A DNA stretch of 64,000 nucleotides from Kappaphycus alvarezii (GCA_002205965.3 NADL03000629.1:930001-994000); one strand, 5' to 3'. Counted from the stretch's first letter, positions 20,231-32,690 are shown. Numbers and translations are program-made. The notes: a model not told the origin generated them from the letters alone.

Positions 20231-20556
20231 GTCTCTTCAATAGAAGAACTGTCAAAGCCTGTCCTACTAGCTTGACTCTCTGAAAAAGTTGGACGTGTCG
20301 CTGACTCAATCCCGCCGGCATCTCTGGCGGCTGATTTGAAAAAGTATGTTCGCTTTAACTATAGGGAAGATGACCAGGGGCTGCAGATACTCACTCAGCC
20401 TTTTTCGCAGACAATGATGTTTTTTACGTCTTCGTGGTTTAGAGAACCTTCCAAAAGATAATCCAAAACTGACAATAGGCCATGTTTATTCTCTATTATG
20501 TCCTGCTACTTTACGACGAAAAAATTGAAGCTGACTTATAACTTCCAAAGGCCTAC
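20231..20556. other. Leader region, nothing recognised
   Basis: Between the LTR and the first gag-like stretch. No clear primer-binding site or reading frame. Confidence 0.35.
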
Positions 20557-21300
20557 TTGGCAAGTAATTGGATGTCTTTCTACACTTATGAAATTGCAGA
20601 AGCTACAATTTGTGAGAAATATGTCCCGTTCGGAGGTCCAGATGATAGTAGAACTATAATCAGGGTACAAAGCATGGCCTGTGATAAGGTGCAGTTAGAG
20701 AGCACTCGAGTGAATTATAAGAAAGGCCGAGATCAGAAACATGCCGACAATAATCGCTCAGGTTCTGGTATCGAGGACAAATCAAGTATTGGCAATGTCA
20801 AAGCAACTGAAGGGAGCCTACATAAAGATCACCCTCGCCTTGTTTAAATACGAAAACATGCCCAGGTGAGTACCATTTACTACGGGATTGCCCTAAAACA
20901 GACCCAAATCAGAAGAAAAAACTCTTGCTAGAATACAGAGAGTCTAAAAAGAGGCTCTTTGAATCAACTAGCTTCGTCTCAGCCCTCTGCTGTAAATAGT
21001 AGGCTATCGGGAATGCTGATGGGCAAGCTTTCAGTTGTCGTCTTCGGCGACTATGGAGCGGACCATGCAGCATTAGGCGCCAACCATCTGCAGTCTCTTG
21101 CCAATTGCAGTATCTTTGTTCCTGTCTTAGCATTGGAAGCTCCGGTATCCATGCGATTGGCCATCACTTATGAACACACTCGCACAGTACTGGCAAGCAG
21201 GAAAGCCCGAGTGCCCACCACTATTCATACACCGGAGGGACCTATGTGATTACGAAATATTGAGTACCTCGCCACGGATGATGATATGGATGAGGGTTTA
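20557..21300 (+). pseudogene. gag and protease remnant of a different LTR element
   Basis: Open stretch 20,557-20,844, then in another frame a zinc knuckle with Cys, five residues, Cys, four, His, four, Cys (CLNTKTCPGEYHLLRDC, about 20,835-20,890). Next, VVFGDYGADHAALGANHLQSL (about 21,040-21,100) fits a retropepsin active site where DSGAD has become DYGAD. It does not match GypA gag, so another element's sequence has replaced or invaded the 5' half of this copy. Confidence 0.5.
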
Positions 21301-21599
21301 CTTTCCCTTTCACTACTGCAATCATAAGGTTTCAACTTGGAGAAGCATCTAGGACCGATTCGAGATTTGTTTGATAATACAGATATATCTAACATCACTT
21401 GGGAAAACACTCTCCCCTAGCCGGATCGCCTTCTTCTGCACTAACTTTGTGTTTGCTTTAGAATTTCCCGATGTTCTACTTGTCAAACGATTGCGGAGAG
21501 GAAGGCGAAGACGAAGGAGACTGGCATTTGGACAGCCCGGAGGATCCTGCAGCACCTTTTGCGAGGATGGAGGCCGCTTGGTCGGACGTCTGTAATGAA

Positions 21600-21972
21600 T
21601 TATCAAAGGCCGGCTACTAGTGCAGCAGCATTGGAATCTGTCAGGAGCGATGTCAAAGGCTTGGAAGAAAGGTTGGAAACCTGATTCGATAATCGACTTG
21701 ACATGATAACCTCGCAGTTGGAAAGCCTTACCCTTACCACTAAGAAGAACCATTCTGGGGCCCCTAAGGCCGCAGAAGTCTGTTCCTACTGTCACAAGCA
21801 TGGACACTTTGCAAATAGGTGTCCTGATAATCCACATAGAAACACTCGTTGTGGAAAGTGCGGACGTTACGGGCATCATGAAAGTAACTGCTGGTCTAAA
21901 GACAACAGACGAGCGAATTTATCGGATGCGAGGTGCGAGTCAGGACCAGAGGTGAACATTTTTCAGAACTGA
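21600..21972 (+). pseudogene. GypA gag, 3' part with two zinc knuckles
   Basis: NYQRPATSAAALESVRSDVK, a stop where copy 1 has RFDNR, then MITSQLESLTLT and two CX2CX4HX4C knuckles (CSYCHKHGHFANRC and CGKCGRYGHHESNC, about 21,779-21,894), which bind RNA in Gag. Very close to copy 1 (61,856-60,789). The first 190 or so residues of gag are missing. Confidence 0.85.
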
Positions 21973-21983
21973 AAGGATAAAGG

Positions 21984-22856
21984 TTGACAGATGCCGGTAA
22001 AGTATCCATCGCTGAAGAAATCAGTCAAGTAAATGTGACAAAAAGGGATGGGGAAGGGAACATTTTATTGAAAAAACCTAGGCTAGATTATGGAATGCTG
22101 GAGCATATCCCAGCAACTGTGCCCCCTCGAACCAAGAGGTCTGATCAAGTTGTTCCAGGAGTGAAAATCACTCCGGCCAAGAAGATGAAAAAGAGAAAGA
22201 AATTTAAGAGTATCCCGAAGGACATACTAGAGTATGTGAAGAAGTACATTCTGGTAGCTGAGCTTGCATCAGCCCCAACTGGAATAATGTTTGGTCAACT
22301 TTTGAGGGGCGACGCAGAGGTTGCGAGAAAAGAACTCAAAAAAATTATCAGGCCTAATAAGTCCGCTAAGGGTAAGAAACTATTTCTTCAATCGGCCTCG
22401 ACAGCACCAAGACGTCTTAAGCTGGTGCCAGTCAAAGTATTGGGAATGAAACCCCAAGCTCTTTTCGATTCGGGCGCCGCTCCAAACCTTATTTCAGAAA
22501 CTTTGGTGACAGATCTAGGTCTTCAAATTATTCCAACTACTCGAAGAATAACTGTGGCGGATGGAACCGTCTCAAAATGCATGGGTACTGTTGACAAGTT
22601 TTCCATGTTCTTTGGGGACTCTAAAGTTGATGTAGACTTTCTTGTCATGCCGGATCTCCCTTTCGATGCAATCATTGGCTGCTCTACCATGGAAAGACTA
22701 GGGACCTGCATTGACTTGGGCAACCAAATCGTTTCAGTTATGATTGACGGCAGAACCGTGAAGATGCCCCTGGATTTCGAGAAAAGCACACATCCGGAAT
22801 ATCTAAGAGAAACGAACAGTGAAGATTTAACTTCTAGCTATAAAGGCAAAGATTAA
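21984..22856 (+). CDS. GypA gag-pol junction with retropepsin-like protease, open 290 codons
   Basis: A continuous frame from 21,984. An acidic/basic N-terminal part (about residues 1-150) contains VVPGVKITPAKKMKKRKK and LASAPTGIMFGQLLRGDAE. The protease follows: VKVLGMKPQALFDSGAAPNL (active site DSGA, about residue 162), LGLQIIPTTRRITVADG, and DFLVMPDLPFDAIIGCSTM, where the ILG-like motif is IIG. It cleaves the polyprotein in the particle. The same protein in copy 1 is split by a stop and a frameshift, so this copy preserves the original reading. Confidence 0.8.
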   Translation: MTDAGKVSIAEEISQVNVTKRDGEGNILLKKPRLDYGMLEHIPATVPPRTKRSDQVVPGVKITPAKKMKKRKKFKSIPKDILEYVKKYILVAELASAPTGIMFGQLLRGDAEVARKELKKIIRPNKSAKGKKLFLQSASTAPRRLKLVPVKVLGMKPQALFDSGAAPNLISETLVTDLGLQIIPTTRRITVADGTVSKCMGTVDKFSMFFGDSKVDVDFLVMPDLPFDAIIGCSTMERLGTCIDLGNQIVSVMIDGRTVKMPLDFEKSTHPEYLRETNSEDLTSSYKGKD

Positions 22857-23289
22857 GAACCAATTAACACTTTATGAAGTGGAAAAGGGTACGCTCGAGG
22901 GATAATGAATATGACATTGGATGATTTTTATTCTGGTTTTGAAACAGATGACGATTGGAATTGTAGGGTAGGTTTGATACCTGAATATGTTTCTTTTTGC
23001 GATAATATAGAATCAAAGGAAGACATTCAGAATATGGAATAAGATTAAATTTGTAAATAGAATAAGAATATGTCGAATTTCATATCTGTAGATGTGAACA
23101 CGCCGGAAGAGGTCCTTCAAAATTTGGAGGGTGAGAATCAAGAAGAAGAAGAGCACCAGATGGTATAAATTCAAGAAAAAGTAAAGCAACTTCCCGCCCC
23201 GGCCTCAATGAAAATATCCTACATGTTAACATCTTCCCAAGTAATTGCATTGAGCGTTTCAGATCCAAGGCAAGCAAGTGTACCGGTCA

Positions 23290-25945
23290 ATCACTCATTT
23301 GAACTTACCTATACTCAACCATTTTACCTCAGGCCTAGACGTCAACCGCCAAAATAATACCAATTTATCTCGGATAATGTTACAAGTATGCTGGAAAATG
23401 ATATCATTCGGCCGGTTTCATCCTCATGGTCATTTCCAGTTGTAGTAGCACCAAAGAAGGATGCAAAACTTCGCTCTTGTGAAAACTTCTCTTTTACGTC
23501 GATTAGCGACAACTGAACCAGAGAATGATACCTGACCGATTTACGATTCCAATCACGGAGAAAATCCTCGAGGACCTGAAGGATGGGAGATAATTCAACT
23601 CAGTTGACCTTTACACTGGTTATTGGCAGATTCCATTGGATGAAAAATGCAAGGAAAAAACAACTCTTACCAGCAAAGCCGGTACCTTCAGGTTCGAAGT
23701 GATGCCTTTCGGTCTCATGAATGCACCAGCTACATTCCAAAGAATGATGAACGAGGTTTGGGATTGACCTTAATTCCAAAGAGTTTATATTGATGATGTG
23801 GTAATATTCTCAACACTTTGGAGCAGCTCATATCGCATTTCAAGATAGTGATGGAGAAGATATCGGCATATAGGCTGAACATTAAGTCGAGCCAATGTTT
23901 CTTTGCGACAACGTCTATCCAATTACTCGGCCATATCGTCGATCAAGACGGAATTAAAGTGGATCAAGAGAAAACGAAAAAAATCGCGTTGGCACAAAGA
24001 CCCAACTCAGAGACGGAGTTTAGAAGCTTCCTAAGACTGGCCTCATATTACAGAAGATTTATCAAAGATTTTGTCAAGAGTGCAGCACCATCACATGACA
24101 GCACTACGAAGAACGGAAAGTTTTACTGGAACAAGAAAATTAAAACTGCATTTAAGGAGCTTAAAGATAAGCTATGTATCCCTTCAGTGCTCATGTATCC
24201 GGATTTCAAGAGACCATTCGTTGTGGAAACAGATGCCTCAGAACGGCCCTTGGGCGCCTTTTCGTCCCAAAAAGATGAAAACGGGAGACTACACCCTGTT
24301 CGATTCGCAAGTTCTACTCTGAATAATAAGGAAAAGAGATTCTCAGTTTGCAAAAAAGAAGCACTCTTAGCACTAAAAAAGTTTCGCGTGTACCTTTTAC
24401 TACTCGAAAAATTTGTCTAGATAACTGATCACCAGGGATTTAAGACAGAATTCCAAAAGAAAGAGTTACATCACCGCTTGCCTCGATCGCTCGACATTTG
24501 GGAAGAATGCCGGTTTGAAATTTTGTATAGACACAGAAGCAATAATCAGCCTGCTGATTACCTATCCAGCTCGAGGGATCCAATGAGTCCAAATTAAAAA
24601 GCTTCCGAGGACATCGTCGGAGTTGCGGAGGTGTAACTGCCGAAAAAAACGAGTACGAAGCTAATATTCACGGACTAATTAAATTCCTTGTTAGACTAGA
24701 AATGCGAAAGGTTGATCTTGAACACAGAAATTTGGTACGCAGGGATCAAAAAGCGTTTAAATGGTGGAATGGGAAACTTTTCTGACACACTGAAGCCGAA
24801 ACTCGACCTGTGGCCCCATTGAAAGAAAGAATGAAGATCTTGAGGACTTTTCATGATAATTTAAGGCAATGGGATTTCAAAACAACCAAAACATTCATTA
24901 CGGAGAGATTTTGGTGGCCCAGTATCCATAAGTACGTCTATAATTTCGTGAAAAGTTGCGATAACTGTAAAAAAGCTACTCCGATACGAACTTATAAGGC
25001 AAATCTAAGCTGTCCAGTTTCCGGTCTTCTTGAAACCTTCTCAATCGACTTTGCTGGTCCATTGAAGGAAACGTCTTCCGGAAGCAAATATATCCTAATA
25101 GGGGTGGAACATCTTAGTGAAAGGCCAATTGCAGTTGCAGTTGAGGAGGAAAATGCTGAGGTGGTCCTGAGATTCATCGAAAAAGAAATAATTGAACCGT
25201 TTGGTCTTCCAAAAAGGATCATCTCGTATGAAGCCCTTTGTTCTACTGCAAATTCACTGCTTTGTTTCTTGGGAGAGAAAAAGATTCAGCTGAAGACAGT
25301 TCTCGCATACGCTCCCTTGCCAAACAGGAAAGTGGAGAGGATGGTTGGAACCATCAAACGAGCAATATCGAAAGCTATGTAGGAGAATGAAATCCAGTGG
25401 GAAGATGCCATACCAAAAGTGTTATACGGCTATCGTCGAATAAGAGGAGGAAATGTACGCTCACCATTCGAGCTTATCAACAAAAGAGCTCCTAGAATGT
25501 TAAAGAGAGAAATGTAAACAAATAATATCGTCAAAGAGATCATAGAAGTTGAACTACTGGCCACAGAAGGCTCGATATCACACCACGCGTTAACAAAGAC
25601 AAGAAATGAGGATGCAGAGCCTCCAGTCCAAACCTTTTCAGTCGGCCCTTAAGTACTTGTAGTACGTAGAAAAGCAATGCAGCAGGCTGTGAAGTTGCCG
25701 GCCTTCCAAACAAAGTACTCGAATCCTTGCATCGTCACGGAGGAAAGACACCCGCATTACAAGCTCTGTTCAAGCTCAGGGAAGAGATCAAGGAGGGACA
25801 TCCATGCACGTAGTCTGGTTCCACACCATCAGAGGTCTGAAGAATTCCTTCTCACACAGGACTATGCGCAACCACGGGGCATACTTTTCTTGAAGTATAG
25901 AATAATTCCTATGGGAGAAAAAAGGGTCTGGAAATGGATCATCTA
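23290..25945 (+). pseudogene. GypA pol: RT, RNase H and integrase, with stops
   Basis: In order: VTSMLENDIIRPVSS and SFPVVVAPKKDAKLR (RT start, 23,370-23,470); FNSVDLYTGYWQIPLDEK (about 23,600); FEVMPFGLMNAPATFQRMM; RVYIDDVVIFS with intact catalytic YIDD (about 23,780-23,810); LLGHIVDQDGIKVD; RNase H with FVVETDASERPLGAFSSQK (about 24,210-24,270) and TDHQGFKT. The integrase has a zinc part (FHDNLRQW..., SCDNCKKAT), SIDFAGPLKETSSG (first Asp), KRIISYEALC (second Asp now Tyr) and NRKVERMVGTIKR (Glu kept). Stops at several points, including TAA at 23,592. The frame continues past the integrase into the duplicated-domain extension. Confidence 0.85.
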
Positions 25946-26838
25946 GATTACGCGGGACTAATACGATCTCCATGTAATCATCCATTTCTACATCAATATA
26001 TGCCTATGTTTTCGTACGTTGAACGGTACATTGCTACATGAAGAATATTTCCGACTATTAGTAAGAGTTCTATTTTCATTCAAAAACGGAGAGTTCACGG
26101 AAGTAGGTCCAGAGTTTGTGGAGGTAATGTATCATTACTCTATAGGAAGGTATGGAATAATAGCTATTGTAGACTTGTCGCAAACGTATCTGAGCATTGT
26201 CCGCACGATTTACGTTTTTTCAAGAACAACCAAGATGTGCAACTGAGAGGTTACAGCTCGTCCCCGCCATGATGATACGAGCAGGATCACCCAGCAATCG
26301 GGGCGGATCACCGAAGAGGTCAAGGCGAAGGGAGCAGCGAGAAAGATCACCAAGAAGATCACCTCAAACACCGCCTAGTCTCCCAAGGGGAAACTGCATC
26401 CTTAATTATTGGTCGTCTAACGATTAGATGTTGGCTTCGCGAAATGACAGAGGACTCTCGAGAAGCAGAATTGATTCCATTTTTTGCCATTATTATTTTC
26501 ATGAGCTTCCAAACCATTCACGGGGCGCACCTTACTTATGAGTTTTCAGTCATTATGTTGCGAGTTTTTTTCTCCTTCCTCCAGAAAATTTCGCATACAG
26601 CATCTACTACCTTACATTTGGAAGGTTTGGAGAAGTGAAACGGAAGGAGCTTATTCGAGAAAACCATGAAACAATACGCAGGATCTACTAAAGTCTTGAC
26701 AAAGGAGATGAGCTGGTCACCGCACGGTACAAACTCTCTCGCCATATTGAAAATTAGTTACTACCATATCCTTTCAGTCAACCATATAGTCTTCTCGATG
26801 AATGGATAGAACTAACAGAAGAACAGCAGGATTCATGA
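25912..26838 (+). pseudogene. Pol C-terminal extension with duplicated unknown domain (copy 2)
   Basis: Repeat 1: VIIHFYINICLCFRTLNG, LLHEEYFRLLVRVLFSFKNG, then PEFVEVMYHYSIGRYG (25,965-26,160). The HFYIN join lacks the stop present in copy 1, so the extension belongs to the pol frame. Next is an Arg/Gly/Pro/Ser-rich linker (about 26,270-26,400), then repeat 2: IRCWLREMTEDSREAELIPF, TIHGAHLTYEFSVIMLRVFF (26,420-26,575). After a frameshift come ENFAYSIYYLTFGRFGEV, LLPYPFSQPYSLLDEW and ELTEEQQDS-stop near 26,838. The two repeats align with each other and with copy 1. I do not recognise the fold; no membrane segment or signal peptide is evident, so an envelope role is unlikely. Confidence 0.8.
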
Positions 26839-26870
26839 AGATGACCCAGGAAGATCATCTCGAGCGGGAC

Positions 26871-27100
26871 GGCGTGATGTGCGCAAAATTTGGACACGAA
26901 AAAATCTAGGACCAAATTTGGATACAGTATCGGAATTTGGAAGGTATTTTTACAGTTTCTGAATTGCAAGATATTTTAATTTGGATGAGTGCGGCAAATT
27001 CATCGGCTCATTTTTTATTTGAAACACGGTGTCATTAATAGATGTCATTAGTGTACACGTCCAAGGTCGTCATATTTTTCGAAGACGTCGCAGTATTTAA
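26871..27100 (+). repeat. Conserved 5' flank of the acidic gene
   Basis: Shared with 19,505-19,700 and, inverted, with 52,500-52,690. It lies between the pol extension and the acidic gene. A TATTTAAAG box is at about 27,091-27,099. Confidence 0.7.
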
Positions 27101-27149
27101 AGTTTGAAATCGAAGTCGTTGAGGCAACCCCTTCGCCATCAACTACCCC

Positions 27150-27601
27150 ATCGGCACACCTCTTCTTTTGGCCCTTAACAAGACCAACCTCCGCCCTTCC
27201 TTCACCATCAATAAGTCATCCCGAGACCGTAGTCCACTCAACGATCTGGCCTTGATGGAAAATGTTCCAAAGGACTACGATGATTACTGTAGAAGGTTGG
27301 GCCGAGAACGCGTTAGGGAGTGGGTCCGCCGTAACTGCTTCGAGTAGGCAGATGAGGCAGAGGAAGAAGGAGATGAAGAAGATGAGGGGCGGGAGACATG
27401 GAAAGTTCTGGAATATTGAAGAAGGGGCTCGAAAATATGGACCAGGTAGTCTTGAATATGGAACCGGATGGGAGCACCTTCGGTAGTCTAGATATTTCGC
27501 AGGAGAAAATGGAGAATTCTAAGCCTTTCGCGGATATCTGTGGGGACTGCCTGGGTGGAATTGATATTTTGGGGGAACTGTCTACCTGCGTGGGAAAATA
27601 A
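27150..27601 (+). pseudogene. Acidic GypA-associated gene, copy with stops
   Basis: TNLRPSFTINKSSRDRSPLN, LALMENVPKDYDDYCRRLGR, ERVREWVRRNCFE-stop-ADEAEEEGDEEDEG. After a frame change: DMESSGILKKGLENMDQVVL, EPDGSTFGSLDISQEKMENS and PFADICGDCLGGIDILGEL, ending at the TAA at 27,599. It aligns over its length with the 52-kb and 55-kb copies. The start codon position has ACC, so the conserved start is lost. It is the last plus-strand feature of GypA copy 2. Confidence 0.75.
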
Positions 27602-30480
27602 ACATCCACTTGTTGACTTTCTCGTAAAATTACCTGACTATTATACTCCTTTTTTCTTTCCCAGAATAAACGATTTGATAGTTAATCGTCTGTTTCAAAT
27701 AACCAATGGTTTTTTTTGCAGCGAGCCAGTAATCCATGCTTGGATCACTATAATGCCTTGATAGACATCCAGCGGCAATATAATGTCTGGACGGGTAGTT
27801 TCCGCTAAGTAAATCAGACTTCCACCCAGCTCTCCTTATGGCTGTTTTGTAATCATTTCATCATTTCTTCGCTTTGATAGCGTAGTACTTGGTTTCAAGA
27901 GATTCCTTTTCCCGTTTGCATCTAACTTTCCAATTCTTTGTATTATTTTTCCTATATACCTTGTTTGGTCTATGCTTACAGTATGCTACCTTTTACTCTT
28001 TCCCTTTGTATGCTTACTCAGAGGAAATGGATTTCTGCCTTGAGATCTCTAATTTCAAATCTTTTTCGGAAAATTGTCTTGAATAATTGGCAAATGTCCT
28101 CCGGTTTAGCAGCTATTAATATATCATCGACATAAAACAAAATATACACAATTCAATCATCGATCACTTGTCTGTACAAGCATGGATTCGCATCGTAAAT
28201 CCAATTACTTTCATAAAATTGACGAATTTTACAGACCAAACACATGAGGCTTGCCTTAATCTATAAATCATCTTCTTAAGTCTCCACCCTTTGTTCTTCC
28301 ATGAAATATACTTCAATTCTTTCGTAGCTTTCCTGGTACCTGAGGCGGCTCCAAGGACAATTTTTTATCTAGGTCTAAACTTAAAAACGCCTTCTTGACG
28401 TCTATTTGTTTAAGATCACAATAATTCATAGCAATATATCCCAGCAGTAATCATACTGTTGGAAACTTCGTGAGTAGCGCAAATAATTCATAAAAATCCA
28501 CTTTTTGGGGCAATGAAATTCCTCACGCAACAAGTCGGGCCTTATATCGCGCGATCTTTCCGTTGGTATCTTCCTAAATGCCAAAGATCCATTTAGATTG
28601 TATCATTTTCTTCCCCTTGGGATGTCACTTACTTCATGAACATCATGATCTGTAATCAGTTTTAGCTCTGCCCGTATAGCATCGGCCTATCCTAACATTA
28701 TGGAATGTTCTCTATCTACTGTATGTCTGTTTGTACTTAGTCATCATCAAATTATGGTTTATCCCTTGTGCTGTCAAAAATGCCATCATGCTGTAATATG
28801 TCAGTCTTTCTGGTGATTTCACTACTCTCCTTGATTTCTCTGGTATGTGACTTAATAGATCTGGGTTGTCCTCTGTTATTTCTTTTATTTCAGTGTCAGA
28901 GTAGCTTTGATCATCATCCGTTGATGTTCTTTCAATGTACTGTCTATGAGTCTTCTCGGTCTCTCTATTCTCGATGCTTATCAAACTGCTCTTTGGACTG
29001 TTTTCGGTCTCTCTCTCTTCCATAAATGCCGCATCACGGGAACGTCTCACTTTTCCCATTTCGAGAACATATATCCTGTAAACTTTTCTATCACTGCAGC
29101 CGACGTGTATTCCCTGCCATGTACGGGAATCGAATTTACCTTAGAGGTATCTCCTACTATCTTTTAGATGAACCTTGAATCCGAAAATCCTTACATTTGA
29201 CAGGTCTGGTTTGTCAAAATGTATTACTTCATTGAGTCTTTACTCGAAAAGAGTCATGTGATGAATTAGTCAGCGATCTTTTCTCTACATAGTTCATCAT
29301 CGCTATGGCCTCAGCCCAAAGGACCTCATAGCTATCCATGGTTTTCATCGTTTTCAGTTCCGATAAAATGCTTCTTGTGCCATCAGTGAGGGTTTGGTTC
29401 AATCTCTCTGCCCTTCCGTTCTATTCAGGCGAATAAGTTGGTATAACTTGATTCGATATAACCTGTATCATCAACATTCATTCCCCTTGTTTTGACGTGA
29501 ATTCACTGCCTTTTTCATTACGTAGGTGCTAAATATTTCTCTTTGATAAATTCTCCGTGAGATTTATCAACTCTCAGTGAAATTTATCAGCTATTCCATC
29601 GATTCTGGAACCTATGAACAGTTCTTGAAGAACTTAGTCCACGACGCATCGCTTGCGTCAGGTAAAAACGTAAGAATTTATCTTAACCCTGAAAGTGATG
29701 GAATATTTGTCGGTCCTGTTAGATTCGAGTGCATGAGCCCCAAAACTTCTCTTGCCTTTTTCACTCTAGGTGGATGAGGAGCACCTGTCTGTTTTCCTTT
29801 GCAACATGAAAGATAAATATTTGAGCTCTCTATTCCAGCGCCGACCTGTTCTAGGTCCTTAGCAGCTTCTAATCGGACCATTTCCTTTAAAATGTCTGTA
29901 TCATTATGAGAAATACGGGCACAAACATTATTGAAATAATTACTGCTTGTGGTGCTAACCAATGCCCCTTTTTTACGGCTTGCTTTCTATGCATACATGC
30001 CGACTAGCTCACAGATTCCAGCCTTCTGTGAGCTGCCTTTCGTTATGGTCTCTTCATTCCTGATGGTCACCATCTTATTCTTATTCGGAGAATAATTTTT
30101 ATCTACACCAGCACTCTGTGCCAGTCTCTGAGAAATCAGGTTCGTCCTGATGTTTCGTGCGTACCCCACCCTCTTCAAATTAATGGTCTTACAAATGCCA
30201 TCAATATCTTGTCTCAAAGTATTTGAACAGTAGCCTCTTACGTTCATATTTATGCCTTCTGTGGTAGTTTTAATACATCATCATCCTGATTGGAGGGTAT
30301 AAACTCAGTCAAAACAACTCGGCGATTGGTCATGTGCTGCATTGCATAGCTGTCTAGGAACCACCTTTCATCTAGATTCATTGTCACCATAGTAAAAGCA
30401 ACGCACCCAGATTCATTTCCATTTTCCTTCATCAATCTATGCTTCGTCTTATTCATTAACCTTTTTATGTTCTCCCTAAT
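27602..30480 (-). pseudogene. CopE: copia pol remnant (protease, integrase, RT, RNase H)
   Basis: From 30,456 downward: protease site ERWFLDSYAMQHMTNRR (DSGA changed to DSYA); NVRGYCSNTLRQDIDGICK; ISQRLAQSAGVD; a GAG-pre-integrase part with CKGKQTGAPHPPRVKKA and LGLMHSNLTGP (about 29,740-29,830). Then integrase with MKKGSEFTSK and PTYSPE-stop-NGRAERLNQTLTDGTRS (about 29,360-29,480); an acidic linker; RT with FYVDDILIAAKPEDICQLF (YVDD intact, about 28,100-28,135); and RNase H-side TTRPDI and YLKQTINYQIVYSGK near 27,690. Many stops and frameshifts. No LTR was found for it. It ends where the acidic gene of GypA copy 2 ends. Confidence 0.8.
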
Positions 30481-30837
30481 TTCACTCGATGGTCTAAGAT
30501 TCGATTTATAGTTTATTAGCGGGAGTTATAGAAGCATCTGGAGAATGTATGACCCTTTCTGTTAAATATATAGCAGTTGCCTGCGAATGTGTTATTCCTC
30601 TGTCATCGAGAATCTTTCGTTCCCATCAAAAAGGCCGAACTTCTCTCCTTTATGTTAAAATCATCAGAAGACCTTATTTGCCCTTCTCTTATCTCTAGGC
30701 TCGAGATTATTTCTTCATACAAATATTTTGGTATATTATGCAATCTTGGTGCTGTGAAAACGCATCCAAAGAGCCAATCTGAAATGATTACACATATATG
30801 TGTCTCCTAACAACTATCTTGTAAGATTGTAGATAGA

Positions 30838-32690
30838 CGACGTGGTGATATTTTCTGAAATCTTGGAACCTAACCTGGACCACATTAGAAGAGTTATGAA
30901 GAGGATCTCACGGTATCATGTGAGAATCAGAATGAGCAATTGCTTCTTCGCACAACGTTTTCTGAAATTACTTGTTCATATGGTGGACGGCAACTATATT
31001 GTGGTTGATCCTCAAAAGACCTCTTCGATCAGAAAGCTCTCAGACCAACATCAGGAAAGAGTTGTGTGAATCTCTCAGCATATCTTAATACTTTATACGG
31101 TTTAATCATGGTATCAATAAGATTGTTTCCCCTCTAGAAACATCAAATTCAAATCACTGAAAGTTTAACTGGGGCTCAGAAATCTAAACCCGATTCGACG
31201 AGATAAAAGCAAAGTTGTACCAGCCAGCAGTACTCATATTTCCTAACATCTGGAAAACTTTCGTCCTCAAAACAAACGTTTCAGAGCATTCCAAAGAGAT
31301 AGAAATGACAAGCTATACCCAGTACAGTTTGCGAGTCGTGCAATGAATTATGCTGAAAGAAGGTATAGCGCCTGCAAGAAAGTGGCCGTTGCTATTTTAT
31401 TTGCGCTTAATAATTTCCGTCTCTATATTCATTCTCTACTTATTCGCAAAATACCGAATCACAATCATTTACCGGTCGGGAATGATTAACCAGCCAGAAA
31501 AATTCTTTGGAGATGCAAAGATCCAAAAGAAAATACCGAAGAAGAAGAACAAAATAGTGCCTAAGTAACGGTCGTTGATGTGACAAGACCTGTTCATTTT
31601 AAAGCTAATTTAAAATCATGTTTTCGATTTCCCACAAGGCTAGAGATAAAGAAATTAAGTTTGAAACACAGTAAATGAGTGATACGAAGCCAAAAAGTTT
31701 TTTTGGTATGGGAATGAAAGCTATTTCGGTTGTCAAAAGCAGTCCCACGGCTAGTGGCTTTTTGTGGAAAAAGAACCAGAATCATGAGAACCTTTTATGA
31801 TAAACTAGGTTATTGGGCCTCAGCGCAACAATAAAACTAATCACTGAAAGCTTTTGATGGCCGGATATACACAGAGACATCGATAACTTTGTAAAATAAT
31901 GCGATAGCTGTCAAAAAGTTTATTATAGTCAAAAAATAAAAAATTGCTTTCATTTTTCCTATTGCAGGGCTATTTTAGAAATAATTCCTGGACTTCGCCT
32001 GTCCCATCAAGAATATTCATTTTTTGAACAAGTATCTTGCCATAGGAGTTGATCACCTGACAGAATCGCCATCCTCTGTGCCGGATAAGGAGGCCACCAA
32101 CTATGTGGTCATTAATTTTTGTGGTCATTAAGTTTCCAAGGAAAGAAATAATCATGCCTTATGACCTGCTCAGAAGAATCAAATCGGACAAAGCGCATTG
32201 CTTTACGTTTAAGCTCTTCCTAAATTCATGAAAGAAAACTAGACTGAGTACAAAAAGGATCTAGCCAATTCCCCTTTGTCTTAAAATAATTTAGAGAGGA
32301 AGGTTAGAACAGTTAAAATAGACATTTCAAGGATAATATCGGGAAGCTACATCGCGTGGGGGACGCCGAGAAAAGGATCCATACGGCTACAGGATTAAGA
32401 AAGGTACTGATTGGCTCTCTTCGTTGAATTCAATGTGTTAGACCCCTGGAATGGTGCAAGTGAATGTTGAATGTACTAATATGTAATCTAAGGGAGCAAG
32501 ATGGAACTACCAGCTTCTGAAAACAGGAGGTGAAACCAGGCCGGAAAGGATAACTGTATTGAGTGCTTCCTTAGATAACAACAGATAATTGCTTTCGGGC
32601 CGAAGGTTTTGGTAATTCATGGTAAGGCTTAACAACAGAATGTATCCCAATTAATTTACTAGTGCATAAGTACATGATATTCAAAATTAG
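30838..32690 (+). pseudogene. Ty3/gypsy pol remnant (RT end, RNase H, integrase)
   Basis: DDVVIFSEILEPNLDHIRRV begins just after the YxDD Tyr (30,838), then FLKLLVHMVDGNYIVVDPQK. RNase H traces near 31,250-31,450 include FASRAMNYAERRYSACKK-like residues across frames. Integrase pieces: RTFYDKLGYW (31,790), FLNKYLAIGVDHLTE and SDKAHCFTFKLF (32,190-32,220). It resembles GypA pol only loosely and is older. It begins abruptly, so the front half is lost. Confidence 0.65.

Larger units (their letters stand above)
19795..27601 (+). mobile_element. GypA copy 2: Ty3/gypsy-type element, decayed, no 3' LTR found
   Basis: LTR at 19,795-20,230, then a foreign gag-protease stretch (20,557-21,300), then GypA gag (3' part), protease, RT, RNase H, integrase, the duplicated-domain extension and the acidic gene, all on the plus strand in the order seen in copy 1 at 54.5-62.4 kb (minus). 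A minus-strand copia relic starts at 27,602, so the 3' LTR is missing. It is more mutated than copy 1, but its RT keeps YIDD and its pol-to-extension frame is open. Confidence 0.75.
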
